Shown in pieces: positions 46,108 to 57,218 of a stretch of 64,000 bases of DNA (the stretch's first letter is position 1; every line of letters begins with the position of its first letter). The notes below the pieces were generated by a model. It had not been told where the DNA came from and did not search any database. It was given only the letters and a program-made list of their open reading frames with translations. Made by a program: the position numbers and the translations under genes. The stretch covers positions 239,071,803 to 239,135,802 of the forward strand of contig OV884059.1 of NCBI GenBank assembly GCA_930367215.1, written 5' to 3'. Source of the DNA: Pollenia angustigena. Its lineage: Eukaryota > Arthropoda > Insecta > Diptera > Polleniidae.

Positions 46108-47703
46108 GTTTATTAGACTGGTCGCAATTTTTTTTTTTTTTAAATTTACATGTTTGCGCTGCTTTAAGTATGAGGTTTGGTGTAAGAAATCAAGTCCTTA
46201 TTTTTCAGCTCAATCCGACGGTGCCTAGTCGTGCCAAGTGGGGCCCAAAGTTCCCCATCAAAAAACATCTTTTCTATCAGGTCTTTATAGTAATACTAGT
46301 TGAAAAGCCGAAAATCAAAAATATGACTACGCTACGATCTTTGGCAGAGAAAGTACTTCAAGTGTGCCAAATTTCAGCTTCCTATGTCATCAGATGGCTT
46401 CAGAAAGTTGCGGAAAGAATAGGACATACATGCAAACATCCTGACATACTAAGAAATTATACATTGTATAGATAGATTAAAGTATTTGCAGTTTAATATT
46501 TTAGTATGATACGAACGAAAGATTTTTAACTAATTTTAATTAATTCGGGGTCGCTGAATCCAGTACCCTTCTTGAGGCATCCTAGGCACTACACGGGCCA
46601 AATATAAGAATTTCTATTATACAAATATGGCGGTTTAATAAAATTCTTAAATTAATTAAAAATTTTCGTCTTTTGTGAATACATAAAATCAAAAGTTGTG
46701 AACAGATTTTAATCATTTATAGATTGTTTTGTTTGCAATATTGTTTTTTATATGACTCTATAAAATTGGAAGCATAGCTCCATTTTTCAATTTTTTATGA
46801 ATTTTTAAAAACAAAAATTCCGAAATTTTAATAAAAAAATTATTTTTTTTTCCAGAAAAAAAAAATTATGTTTCTAAAACGACTGCGCATATAAGAAAAA
46901 CGTTTTACCTTTCTTAAAGTAAATTTTATTGCGGAATTTCGGTTTTTTTTAGTTTTTCAATAAGCTAAAGCGTTTTTGAGTTACGCGAACATATGTTGTG
47001 CAACCTCCTTAATTTTCGAAATAACGGTATATCTCGAAAACCAAAGCCAATATGAAGAAAAAAGTTTTAACTTTCTTAAAGTAAATTTTATTGCGGAATT
47101 TCGGTTTTTTTTTAGTTTTTCAATAAGCTACGGCGTTTTTGAGTTGCGCGAACATATGTTGTGCAACCTCCTTAATTTTCGAAATAACGGTATATCTCGA
47201 AAACCAAAGCTAACCTAAAAAAACGGCTAGCACCACTGGATTCAGCGACCCCGAATTAGGTTAAAATTCTTTCGGTCGTATCATACTAAAATATTAAACT
47301 GCAAATACTTTAATCTATCTATGCAATATATAATTTCTTAGTATGTCAGGATGTTTGCATGTGTGTCCTATTCTTTCCGCAACTTTCTGAAGCCATCTGA
47401 TGACATAGGAAGCTGAAATTTGGCACACTTGAAGTACTTTCTCTGCCGAAGATCGTAGCGTAGTCATATTTTTGATTTTCGGCTTTTCAACTAGTATTAC
47501 TATAAAGATCTGATAGAAAATATGTTTTTTTTTATCATATGGGGAAATTTGGGCCCCACTTGGCACGACTAGGCACCGTCGGATTGAGCTGAAAAATTAG
47601 GACTTGATTTCTTACACCAAACCTCATATTTAAAGCAGCGCAAACATTTAAATTTAAAAAAAAAAAATCCCATACAAGATGCGACCAGTCTAATGTTTAT
47701 CCT
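46108..47703. mobile_element. 1.6-kb inverted-repeat structure with about 460-bp arms
   Basis: The left arm (46108-about 46561) and right arm (about 47236-47703) are inverse copies with only scattered differences. Both end inward at CGGGGTCGCTGAATCCAG. The 670-bp centre belongs to the GCGGAATTTC repeat family, with a 164-bp tandem duplication. Matching reading frames occur in the arms but look like by-products, since they change at indels. Outer ends and a duplication are not clear, so the type of element is unknown. Confidence 0.7.
46892..47215 (+). repeat. 164-bp tandem duplication
   Basis: The block TTTCTTAAAGTAAATTTTATTG ... GGTATATCTCGAAAACCAAAG occurs twice in direct order with a period of about 164 bp, within the centre of the inverted-repeat structure. 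Confidence 0.75.
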
Positions 47704-48833
47704 GCAAAACGACAGCTAGCGACTTGCAGTCCTTGCAGTCCTTGCAGGTATTCATAAATCGCTTGTTACGAAAATTATTAAACACATTTTAGCCACATTT
47801 TATCTACAACAAAGATCTGTCAAAAAGAGCAGTTGTAACACCAATACGTATCCAGATCATCAATAGTAAATCGAGTTGGATTGTCCATGTTCTCAGATGC
47901 ACTAACGATAACGTAGCCAAGACGGCGCACAGATAGGTATATTTAAACGTATTTAAAAAACACGGAATTTTATATGAGATGAAAATATTGTCGTTCCACA
48001 AAATCCTTAAAAAAAACTTTATTTTTCGTCCGATTTTCTTCAAATTACGCTGAAAATGTTGGTAATTAAATATTATATTTGGTTAAGAAATAAAAAATTC
48101 CAGATATTTAATAAAACGTAGTAAAAAAACGAAATGAAAATGAAAAATTTTGAAAAAAACTTAAAAAAATTTACATTTTTTGAACTTTGAGGTGCCATTA
48201 CTCAGCCATTTCTTATCAGGTTTGAGTGGGACCATACACCGAAAAACACAAAAGTACCGTTATCTAAAAAACGGTACTAAGGAAAAAAAATTACAGCGAT
48301 TTTCGTGTTCAGGAGGTCCCAATTAACTTATGCCTTATGCCTATGTGGTGTTCTTGGTATTTTTCCAAATTAAAAATTTTTAAAGCAGTGTAATAGAAAC
48401 TAACATAAAATCTACTTTATCACCTTAAATTGAATATTTGACAGTAAAGTTTGAGCGTATCGAACAAATCACATGAACTCGTTTGTCGAACGGTTACTTC
48501 CGACTGACTTTATGCAGCTGGTGAAAGGTTGCAGCGCGCCATGTTGGTTCTATTATTTGGAGGGGTTAACTGACTTTAAAAATAAACAGTAAAAAGGGTG
48601 TAGTGCTTATTAAAAAAAAAAAAAAGAGTTTTGACCGACTTTCAGGGCCAAATACCTGTCTGTGCGGCGATTGAATAGAACCCCCAAAGTAGTAACAAAA
48701 GAGTTCGACCCGCTGACACCTTGAGGATATAGATCGAAAGTGAAACAAACTTTATTGGAAAGTACTGGGACAAAGTGTGGCAGATAGCGAAAGAAAGATC
48801 TTAAGTGAAAAAATTAGTTGTGGCCTTTTGTTC
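47704..48833. other. No feature recognised
   Basis: I found no convincing gene, terminal repeat or RNA here, apart from short homopolymer runs. Confidence 0.45.
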
Positions 48834-48920
48834 TAGGGATTGCGGTTCGGTTTTAACCGAAATCGAAACCGCGGTTTTAATGCCTACAAAACCGAAAACC
48901 GACCAAAAATCGTGGGTTTT
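48834..48920 (+). repeat. GGTTTT/AAAACC-rich hAT-like terminus
   Basis: TAGGGATTGCGGTTCGGTTTT is followed by repeated AACCGAAA and CCGCGGTTTT words. It resembles the TAGGGTATTC-type hAT ends at 29654 in design. No matching right end or duplication was found. Confidence 0.3.
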
Positions 48921-49476
48921 AGCTTTTACTTTAAATATATATTTATGGTGAAAAAATTGCAAATAATACATAATATTCGTACTTCATGTAAAAAAACTTT
49001 ATACATAACAGCCTGGAACAATGGCAAGGTATTTTAAAATTCTTTTAATTAGAAAAAAAATGTTTTTTTTTTTTAATAAAAGTACCTGAATTGAAACAAA
49101 TAAAAAATTGTATAACATACAAAAAAAAATAATTTGACTGCACTTTTTTAAACGCTGAATATGAGTGTTTCTTTGAGAATAGCTAAGTTGTATATGACTA
49201 TAAATGAAAAGATTTTTTCTCTGCGTGTACCCCATTAGTGGCTTTAGTTATTTATGTTTCTGGTTGAAAACCATTTCAATGAAAATGTATTCCGGTTAAA
49301 GGAGTTAAACATGCAGAGAAACTTGAAAACACTTGTTTAATGTGGATATCCTTTGTAAAATTTCTCAGTAAAATAATAATAATAATAATAATAACCAAAT
49401 GTTAAAATACAATTTGGTTTAAGGATTGATGTTTGACTAGTGACGTCAGCAGTCGTCGATGGCTGCGAGTGTAAGA

Positions 49477-49537
49477 CGGCAAATCCATCTGAGGAGATCG
49501 AGTGGTTGCGATCGAAACATGTCATGGTAACCTGCCG
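49477..49537 (+). ncRNA. Type I hammerhead ribozyme
   Basis: Core: CTGAGGA at 49489-49495, stem II GATCG (49496-49500) with CGATC (49509-49513), GAA at 49514-49516. The palindrome ACATGT at 49517-49522 stands for stem III and C49523 is the cleavage residue of a GUC triplet. Stem I pairs CCAT (49485-49488) with ATGG (49524-49527) and CGGCA (49477-49481) with TGCCG (49533-49537), around an AAT/TAACC internal loop. Every invariant position is present. Confidence 0.9.
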
Positions 49538-50037
49538 GCCAGGGTTCGAGCCCGATCCACGTCAAGAATGAAAGATTATCAATAACAATTTTAATTAATT
49601 TTCATGTTGTAAAATTCCTTTCTTCACAAAAATAATTTAATAAAAATTAAATTTCATGAACTTAAGCCTAATTAAAAATATTAAAAATTTGGATTAAAAA
49701 CCATAAATAGTTCAACAAAATAACCACAATACTAATTATTGTTAAAGCTAAGGCACGAGCTCTATGTGTACATTTGTCCTTCAAGTTGTGCTGAAAAAGG
49801 TCAACAGAAAAGAGAAAGACAAAGTGAAAAAACAAAAAATGTACTTGGACTTCAAGAAAAATTCTTGACGAAAGTACGAAAAAACAGAAGTAAAGGAAAA
49901 AACATGTAAAATCAATTAAAATGGATAATCATTCAGGAAAGCAAATTTCGATCTACCAAATGTTAAAATACAATTTGGTTTAAGGATTGATGTTTGACTA
50001 GTGACGTCAGCAGTCGTCGATGGCTGCGAGTGTAAGA

Positions 50038-50098
50038 CGGCAAATCCATCTGAGGAGACCGAGTGGTTGCGATCGAAACATGTCATGGTAACCTGCCG
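50038..50098 (+). ncRNA. Type I hammerhead ribozyme with one stem II mismatch
   Basis: It is identical in core and stem I to the copy 561 bp upstream. One change (GACCG for GATCG) creates a C-A mismatch in stem II. Predicted cleavage is after C50084. Activity may be reduced. Confidence 0.85.
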
Positions 50099-50282
50099 GC
50101 CAGGGTTCGAGCCCGAGCCACGTCAATAATGAAAGATTATCAATAACAATTTTTATTAATTTTCATGTTGTAAAATTCCTTTCTTCATAAAAATAATTTA
50201 ATAAAAATTAAATTTCATGAACTTAAGCCTAATTAAAAATATTAAAAATTTTGATTAAAAATTTCTCAGTAAAGTTAATATA

Positions 50283-50543
50283 TCAAGCCCTAACTGCGAA
50301 AATAACGTAAGCGATAACATTTTCAATTTTTGTTTTTTTAAATAACTGACTTTATTGGCAACAGTTGCATCATCTCCTAAAATGTCATGGTCACATAAGG
50401 TACCGTTGCGATTTTATAGCAAGAACAATTTTATTGTAAGCGACATTTTTCATACAAAATTTATATGAAATAAAATAAAAAATCTATCTCCTGTAAAATT
50501 TTATTTTTGGCGCTTACGTTATTTTCGCGGTTAGGGGTCGATA
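50283..50543. mobile_element. MITE with CCCTAAC.GCGAAAATAACG termini
   Basis: Inverted ends of about 30 bp (CCCTAACTGCGAAAATAACG left, the inverse of CCCTAACCGCGAAAATAACG right) enclose 260 bp. The target duplication is not clear. It starts 12 bp after the ribozyme element's duplication. Confidence 0.65.
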
Positions 50544-51690
50544 TGTTCAGAGTTTTCGTCAGGAGCGTATTTTTAGCAGGGTTGGTTCTTGGGGAAAATA
50601 AATCTTAAAATATATTTAAATCGGGTGTGTTCTAGAATCCGAATCCACTCGAAAGTGGATTACTTTAGCATTTTTGGTGTTCTGCATTTCACATCCACAA
50701 GTTTTTATTCGTTTTCAATTAGAGTAGTAATGGGTTGGTGAAAGTAATACGATTCGATTTTTATTCTAATATTTGATAAGATTTTTAACAAAAAAATAAG
50801 TTTTGTTTTTAGCTTAAAATCTTCTTTATCCAATTTAATCAAAAATATAACGTTATCTAAAATGCAAAAGTCCCTAACTTACCCTAAATTTAAAATCGAC
50901 TTTTTCATTATTTTGATGTAATTACAACTTATTTTTTTAACGATGTTTATGTTATTTTCAGACAATTTGTTTTTTTAATCGATTTAGCGATCTCAAATTA
51001 GTTTTTTGTTTGTTTAAAATTTTGCGATTTTTCGCGAATTTTAGCCATGTTCGCGATAGAAGCTTTCATTAAGTGGTTCATTAAGTTTTCTGATTCTTTA
51101 CAATCCTTATAGTTTTAGGTACTTTTAATCAATTATATGGCTGGTTTGAAATATTAAAAATTTACGCGATTTTTCGCAATTTTTGCAATTTTTTTTTTGT
51201 TGCTATTTTCCGACATTTTGTTTTTTTTTACCGATTTAGCGATTTCAAATAAATTTTAGTGTTTGTTTAAAAGTTTGCAATTTTTCGTGAATTTTAGCCA
51301 TGTCCGCGCTAAAAGCTATTTTTTCCTGTAATTCTTTACAGCTTTCACGATTTAAAAAAAATATTAAACATTGCTATCATGCTGCGGTTAGCAAATTAGC
51401 GATCTTTAGTCCAAAAAAAGTGTTTTCGAACAAAAACTTCGAATACACAAAAACATGCGGATTTGAGAACACCAATTTATGAATTATGCGGATTTAAAAA
51501 ATTTTTCGTTTTCAATTCGAGTCGAAACCTAGAACATACCTGAATATTAAAGTTTCCTATTGTTTTAATATCAATAAACTTTGGCGGTCAAAAATTATTT
51601 CCGCTAGCACCAAAATCGAAGTTTTTTACACCAATATTGTATTGGTTCTCGAGTTATAGCCATTTTAGTGAACACTGCATTCATTCCGAA
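50544..51690. other. Unassigned; repeated GCGATTT / TTTTAGCCATGT segments
   Basis: Segments with TTTGCGATTTTTCGCGAATTT, GAATTTTAGCCATGT.CGCG and ACCGATTTAGCGAT recur about 240 bp apart (near 51040 and 51290), so an old tandem duplication is likely. No gene is visible. Confidence 0.4.
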
Positions 51691-51699
51691 ACATGTATT

Positions 51700-52268
51700 T
51701 ATATTCCTATACAAATATAAACAAAATGCCCTCCATTTTTTATGAAATTTTGTATGTGTATTTGTTAGGTATGAGAATATGTCGTAGAGTATATTTTATA
51801 TCTCTAGAGGGCGCAACATATTGCAATAGGGGTAAAAGCTCCCACTCCCCAATCTTCTGAACTAATCAACCGGGTTTCTTAAAATTTGGCATGCAGACAA
51901 TGCAACATCTGAAAGAGAATAAGAAATTGGGTGTGAAATAGGGTAAGAGGGCTAAAAGCTCCCCCTCCCAATATCTTCGTAACTAATCAACCGATTTTTT
52001 TGAAATTTCACAGGCAAATAGTGTTACAGTTGAAAAGAACTAAAGCCTATAGTTTTTATTATTAAGGGCGTAAAATAGAGCAAGAGGGGTAAAAGCATCC
52101 CCTCCCTATATCTTCTTAACTAATCAATTAATTTTCTTGAAATTGGGCAAGCAAATATTGTAACATCTGGAAATAAGTATAGCCTATAATTGTTTCTTAA
52201 AATTTGACTAGCAGACACATCTGAAAGAAATAAGTTATGTGGCAAAACAACGTTTGACGGGCCAGCTA
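51700..52268 (+). mobile_element. Helitron-like relic with internal tandem repeats
   Basis: Three repeats of about 118-137 bp start with GGGTAAAAGCTCCC-like sequence (near 51830, 51948, 52085), each with AACTAATCAACCGATTTT. The right end ACAACGTTTGACGGGCCAGCTA resembles the GGGTCAGCTAG end of the Helitron at 712-1530. The 5' end is not found. Confidence 0.5.
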
Positions 52269-54901
52269 TTTCGTTAATTTTCGTAAAAGTATTTTTTTTG
52301 CTATATAAGTAAATCTAATCAGCCCACAATGCCACCACTATCCACAATCATCATATAAATTCTTTTCATCACATTTCAAATAAATTTATCAATTTTTTTT
52401 TTTAATTTTTCTTTGTTTATCTTTTATTTATATTCTTTGTTTATATTTTATTTATATTCGTTATTGAGAATTTCGCAGTTGTCGACAAAGTGAAAAGTTC
52501 TTGAATACTTTTTAAAGTTCTTTATTTAAGCATTGAAGCCTGTTTAAAAAGTTTGCATTTTCTTTCTATTGACATTTCATGGCATGAATATTCTTAATTC
52601 CACAATGAATGGTGTAGTTATTCGCTCTTAAGTGGTTTTTTATAAATTCTTTGTCAGATGCAAATTTAAGGATTTGTAGGAAGTAGGAAAATTTCTTTAT
52701 AAAGGTTTGCTTTATGCTCAAGTAGATGAAATTCTTAAAGTTGTAGGTATTTCTTAAAGTAGAGTTTATATGATAGAAAAAGGCTGGTAATTTCTGTAAG
52801 CTTTTTACTTAAGTTCTTTGAATTTTTTAAAAAGTTTTGAATTTTGCTTATTAAAATCTGTGTTTCTAATATTGCCAAATATCGTAACAAAAGTTTAATC
52901 CAACAACAAAACACACAAAGTTTTCGTTATATTTCATTAAAGTGCTACTATATTTTGCATTTGCTTTTTCGCTAACCTAATACTGAACTTCAGTTGTGTT
53001 TTTAAATGTATGTACATACATTAGAGCTATATGTAAATAAGAAATTTGGCATAACTAGTCGAATAGACAATTAAAAACTATAAAGAAATACGTTTTGGCT
53101 TTTTAGCTGGCGCTAAAAAAAGTTCACATTCCAACGGCGATGAAGTTTTAATTTTGTATTTGTATTCAATGAGTTGGCGTTTATTTATTAAAACACATTT
53201 ATTGCATGGAAAATAAATAATAAATAAAAAAATTTGTTCTTGTTTATTAAACAAAATTTCTTTTTGTATTGATTTAGAAAATTAAATTGTTGCGTGAAGT
53301 TTTTTTTTTTGGAAAAAGAGCTCAAGATTACATTTTTTGTTAATAAAACAACATTGCCAGCCTCGTGGTATTATGCGAAAAAAAATGGTTACTTCCCTAA
53401 CGTACATACATAAATAACATGTGTGCACATAATTTTTTTATTTTTTTGGTTAATCGAATATTTTATTTTCTGTTTGTGTATTTCTGGCAACACTTTGTGG
53501 TACACATATAAAATTCCATTAAAAAGCTCTCATTTATATACGAAAAATTTTGTGGTTTCACAGTGTGTGAAATTCACACCACGAAATTCTCTCATGAATA
53601 TGAAAAAATAGTTTAAATAAAATACAAAGTAACTTTTTTAAACTTCAGAGATATTCCATGTATTCTACAAAGTTATTTTATTTCCTACAAATTTGCAACA
53701 CTGCACTGTGGTTTCGCAGAACACTTTTCTTGGCCAAAATTATCAAAATTGAAAAAAATATATATTTTGGTTTGTAATAGGATTTCTATATGGATTGTTA
53801 TCCTTTTTTTAACAGCCTGCCCGCGATGGCGATCGGCAACTTAAGCGACCGAAAACAAGTCACGTGGCCCACAAACTACAGATCTTAAAGTTTAACATTT
53901 CTAACGTAATCCATTTATTTTTTGTCAAAAATTTCACATCAACAATTCTAGCTCCGACTAAAACTCTGAAACCGTTGAAATTTTTTAAGTCCAACTCCTA
54001 CTCTTACCTTCATGCTATATGAATATGAGACTAGTCCTTATTTGACTCTAAGCCCTTGTTTTTGATGCAGTACCATTTAAATGGTTTGATATAGCAAGAA
54101 AGTGATTCTTTAAAAATTTCAAATGGGTATTTTAATTCTAACACGTGCCGTATTGAGCTTTATAATAGTTACTGACTGGGGTCGAGTTTTTGTGGGTATT
54201 TCGACTCCAAATCCGGTACAAAACCCTCAACTCTGACCCTACAACTCGGACTTCGACTCCACAGCCCAGGTACTGAAAATAATTTTAAAACCAAAAGTAA
54301 GCCTTAAGTTTTCTCTGGACTTTATTGTCCAAACACAATACAAACGCTTCAGTTTTTAGCGAAATTTTATGACTTAGAATTACATTTAATTGTCAATAAC
54401 TGATAAAATCTTGCTTTGGAATTTATAAAAAAAAATTCTGTGTTCCCGCAAATTAAATAAGTCCAGGTAATCAGAAACCATATTGCATATTAATGTTTTT
54501 TGTTTTAAATATTTTTAAGCATATTGTTTAGTTTTATTGATGTTCTTTTGCTTAAACATATAATTTTTTAATTGAAAATTAATAAATAAAAAGTAAATAA
54601 AATTCAATACTATTTAACATGATGAAGTTTATCGGAATTATTTGAAATTTATTTTTTGTAAACATAAAAAAAAGCGTTGCCACTTATAAAAAAGACAATA
54701 AATTCCTTTTGGAAATTATTAGTAAAAATGTGTAATTTGTATTTTTTTTTTACCAATATCATATAAATATTAAAGTTTGATTGTGTTAAACTATTCATTT
54801 AACACTAACCACCAAACTTATACGGCACTTTTGTTAGGAAATATTTTTGTATTCTTAAAGATGCTGAGAATTATTTGGCACAGACTGTAAGCATTGCACA
54901 C
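52269..54901. other. 2.6 kb without a recognised gene or element
   Basis: AT-rich sequence with runs of T. No terminal repeats, RNA genes or credible coding frames are seen. Confidence 0.45.
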
Positions 54902-55023
54902 CCCAGTAAAAATTTCGCCTACAAAATAATGTGTTGAGTAATCAGAAAAACATAAGAGCACTACTTACAATTCTACTGAAAGAACCAATTCATTTTGAAA
55001 AAGTAGGCGAAGTTTTTACTGGG
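54902..55023. mobile_element. 122-bp MITE with CCCAGTAAAAA termini
   Basis: The 21-bp ends CCCAGTAAAAATTTCGCCTA(C) are inverted with one mismatch. Flanks have a possible ACA duplication. The interior is too short to encode anything. Confidence 0.7.
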
Positions 55024-55095
55024 ACAAATTCATTTTTAATTTTTTTCTTTATTTACATGATTCATAATATCAAAATAAATTTTTATCTTCAACCC

Positions 55096-55718
55096 AAAAA
55101 AAACAAGTAAGAAAGTATAGCCGGTTAAGCCCGACCATATGATACCCTACACCACATTATTTAATAACACATCATGCTTATGTGTCCATATAAATATAGA
55201 TTTATCTATGTTTATAAACTTCATGAAAATCGGTTTGAAAGTTTGTGAGAGCTGAAATTGCCCCCTGCCTCCCCTTGTGGTCCTATTTTTTAAAAACTGT
55301 ATAGCTAATGTGTCCATATATATATGGATCTATCTATGTCTTAAATTTCATTGAAATCGGGTTGATAGTTTCTGAGAGGAAGAAATTTCCCCCTATCTTC
55401 CCTCGTGGTCCTACGATTCGACCCATTTTCAATGGACTTAGTCCTTGTGCCAATAAGAACCTATGACCCAAATTTCATCAAATTATCTCCAAAATTGCGA
55501 CCTGTACTTTGCTCACAAGGTTACATGGACAGCCAGCCAGCCAGCCTGCAAGCCAGCCTGCCAGCCAGCCGGACGGACATCGTTAGTTCGACTCAGAAAG
55601 TGATTCTAAGACGATCGGTATACTTTAAGGTGGGTCTAGGACCAATATTTTAAGGCGTTACACACATCAGCACAAATGCATAATACCCTCTCCACTATTG
55701 TGGTGTGGGTATAAAAAA
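55096..55718 (-). mobile_element. DINE-1/INE-1-like Helentron relic, second copy
   Basis: The same termini and order as at 23381-24073, with an expanded AGCCAGCC/AGCCTGCC microsatellite next to GGACGGACATCGTTAGTTCG. About 90 percent of positions appear to match the other copy by eye. Confidence 0.78.
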
Positions 55719-57218
55719 CAAATACTTATTCCTCCATAAATTTTAGCAATCTTGTGTCTTCGTGGCTCCACAATAACTCTTTTTCCTTCGTTGCACTAAC
55801 TTTTTAGAAAGCTGGCGCATGGGTTCCTCTTTAGATTAACAGGAGTCAATTAAGCAAAAACGTTTAGGAATTAAAAAAAAAAATCCAAATACAAAATTTC
55901 TCACACTCGATACAAAAGCCCATTGTATATCTTGCTCATTCGCCAAATGACTCTAATTTTTACCAGGCACCTCATCAAATGGTAAACAAACTTAGGCATT
56001 GCAATTGATAAGGGTTAAATATTTGCCCGGGCAATTTGCGCCCGTATCCAATGTTACGTTTATAGCCGATTCGATGTACTTAATAATAGCGAATCGTGAA
56101 ACCATACAGATTTAAATCTTTTACACACTCACACAAACAGATGAAGTTTTAAATTATAGTTCTTCGCTACCAATGAATTTGGTGTATTAATATCAATAAA
56201 CAAACAAGGGATAGCATTAAATTGTTTTCGGTCCGCTTTATGATTCTTTAATTCTCAAAGGCAGTAATGATCCAACTGTTGCTGCGTATAACATTACAAA
56301 CATCTTCTTAAGCTGCCCCATTCTGCTGGTTCTCTTACTTACAGCTTTGGCGATATTTGGCCGAATAACCTCGGGTTGTTGTCGCTTTATCTAATGGCAA
56401 AATATTTGGATATTTATGAAATATGTTTCTATGTACATAAATTTAATTTAATTTATTTTTTAACTTCAAAAAATATACATATAAAGCAACAATAAAAATG
56501 GGATTAATAAATGAAATATGGTAGCAAAAATTCTCATAATTCCAATAAACGTCAGAACGTTAATATGGCGATAAAAAGAGAGAGTGGAACTACCTTGTGT
56601 ATTTGTATCATGCTATTTAATATCTTTACGATACATAAGCTTCATTGACAGTGTATATACATTTAACCAATACACCGAACCCTATTAATTATAACAAAAT
56701 TTCGATAAATTTCCGCTTACGATATTGTCGCAAATAGGATTGGATTTGCTAGTCATTGTAACGAATGCTTCTAACCTATTTGCAAGAACAAAAAATTTAG
56801 ATAAATGGTCGCTTACGATTAGGGATGGGCAAAAAATATATCGATATATATTGAATCGATATTTTTAAGTATTTTGATGAAACAATTACCAAATTAAAAA
56901 ATTTTATATATATATAATTATATATATATATATATATACGCACAAATCTTATTTTTATTCCAAATATACATATATACCACATATATTTTTCCAAAACCGC
57001 ATAAAATAAATCTTTACAAGTTCGTTTGACTTTACTGTTTTAATTAGAAATCTGCAATGTAAAACCCCGCTTTTTTCTTAATTATTCTTCTTATAAAAGT
57101 CAATCATTTTTAATCTTTATATAAGTTTAAAAAAAAACATATGATGCGGTGATGCCAATTCTTAAAGAAAACATGTAAAATCTTTTATATTTACAATCAT
57201 TTTTTTTAACATTATTTA
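55719..57218. other. Unassigned; TA microsatellite and a possible hAT end
   Basis: A TA-repeat spans about 56905-56940. At 56820 TAGGGATGGGCAAAAAATAT followed by ATCGATATATATTG resembles a hAT terminus, but no partner end is seen. Otherwise nothing is recognised. Confidence 0.35.

Larger units (their letters stand above)
49363..50271 (+). mobile_element. Hammerhead-bearing non-autonomous retroelement, copy 3 (tandem)
   Basis: About 1.6 tandem units lie between two copies of AATTTCTCAGTAAA (about 49361-49374 and 50258-50271), a 14-bp target duplication. The insertion begins with an AAT microsatellite and ends in an A/T-rich run. Its two hammerheads are 561 bp apart. The long duplication and tandem partial copies fit target-primed reverse transcription of a multimeric or circular RNA. 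There is no reading frame of note, so enzymes would come from another element. Confidence 0.87.

Noticed and set aside
45972..46475. A 167-codon plus-strand reading frame with a near-copy on the minus strand at 47315-47566
   Set aside because: It is created by the inverted-repeat arms, changes frame at indels between arms, and has no recognisable domain.
49494..49560. A tRNA-Ser-like head (GAGTGGTTGCG and GGGTTCGAGCCC) that would make the 561-bp unit a tRNA-derived SINE
   Set aside because: The box-A-like part coincides exactly with hammerhead stem II and its loop, no cloverleaf can be drawn, and the copies are tandem and permuted rather than having a fixed 5' head. The hammerhead explains the conservation better. 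The GGTTCGAGCC box-B look-alike is probably coincidental.
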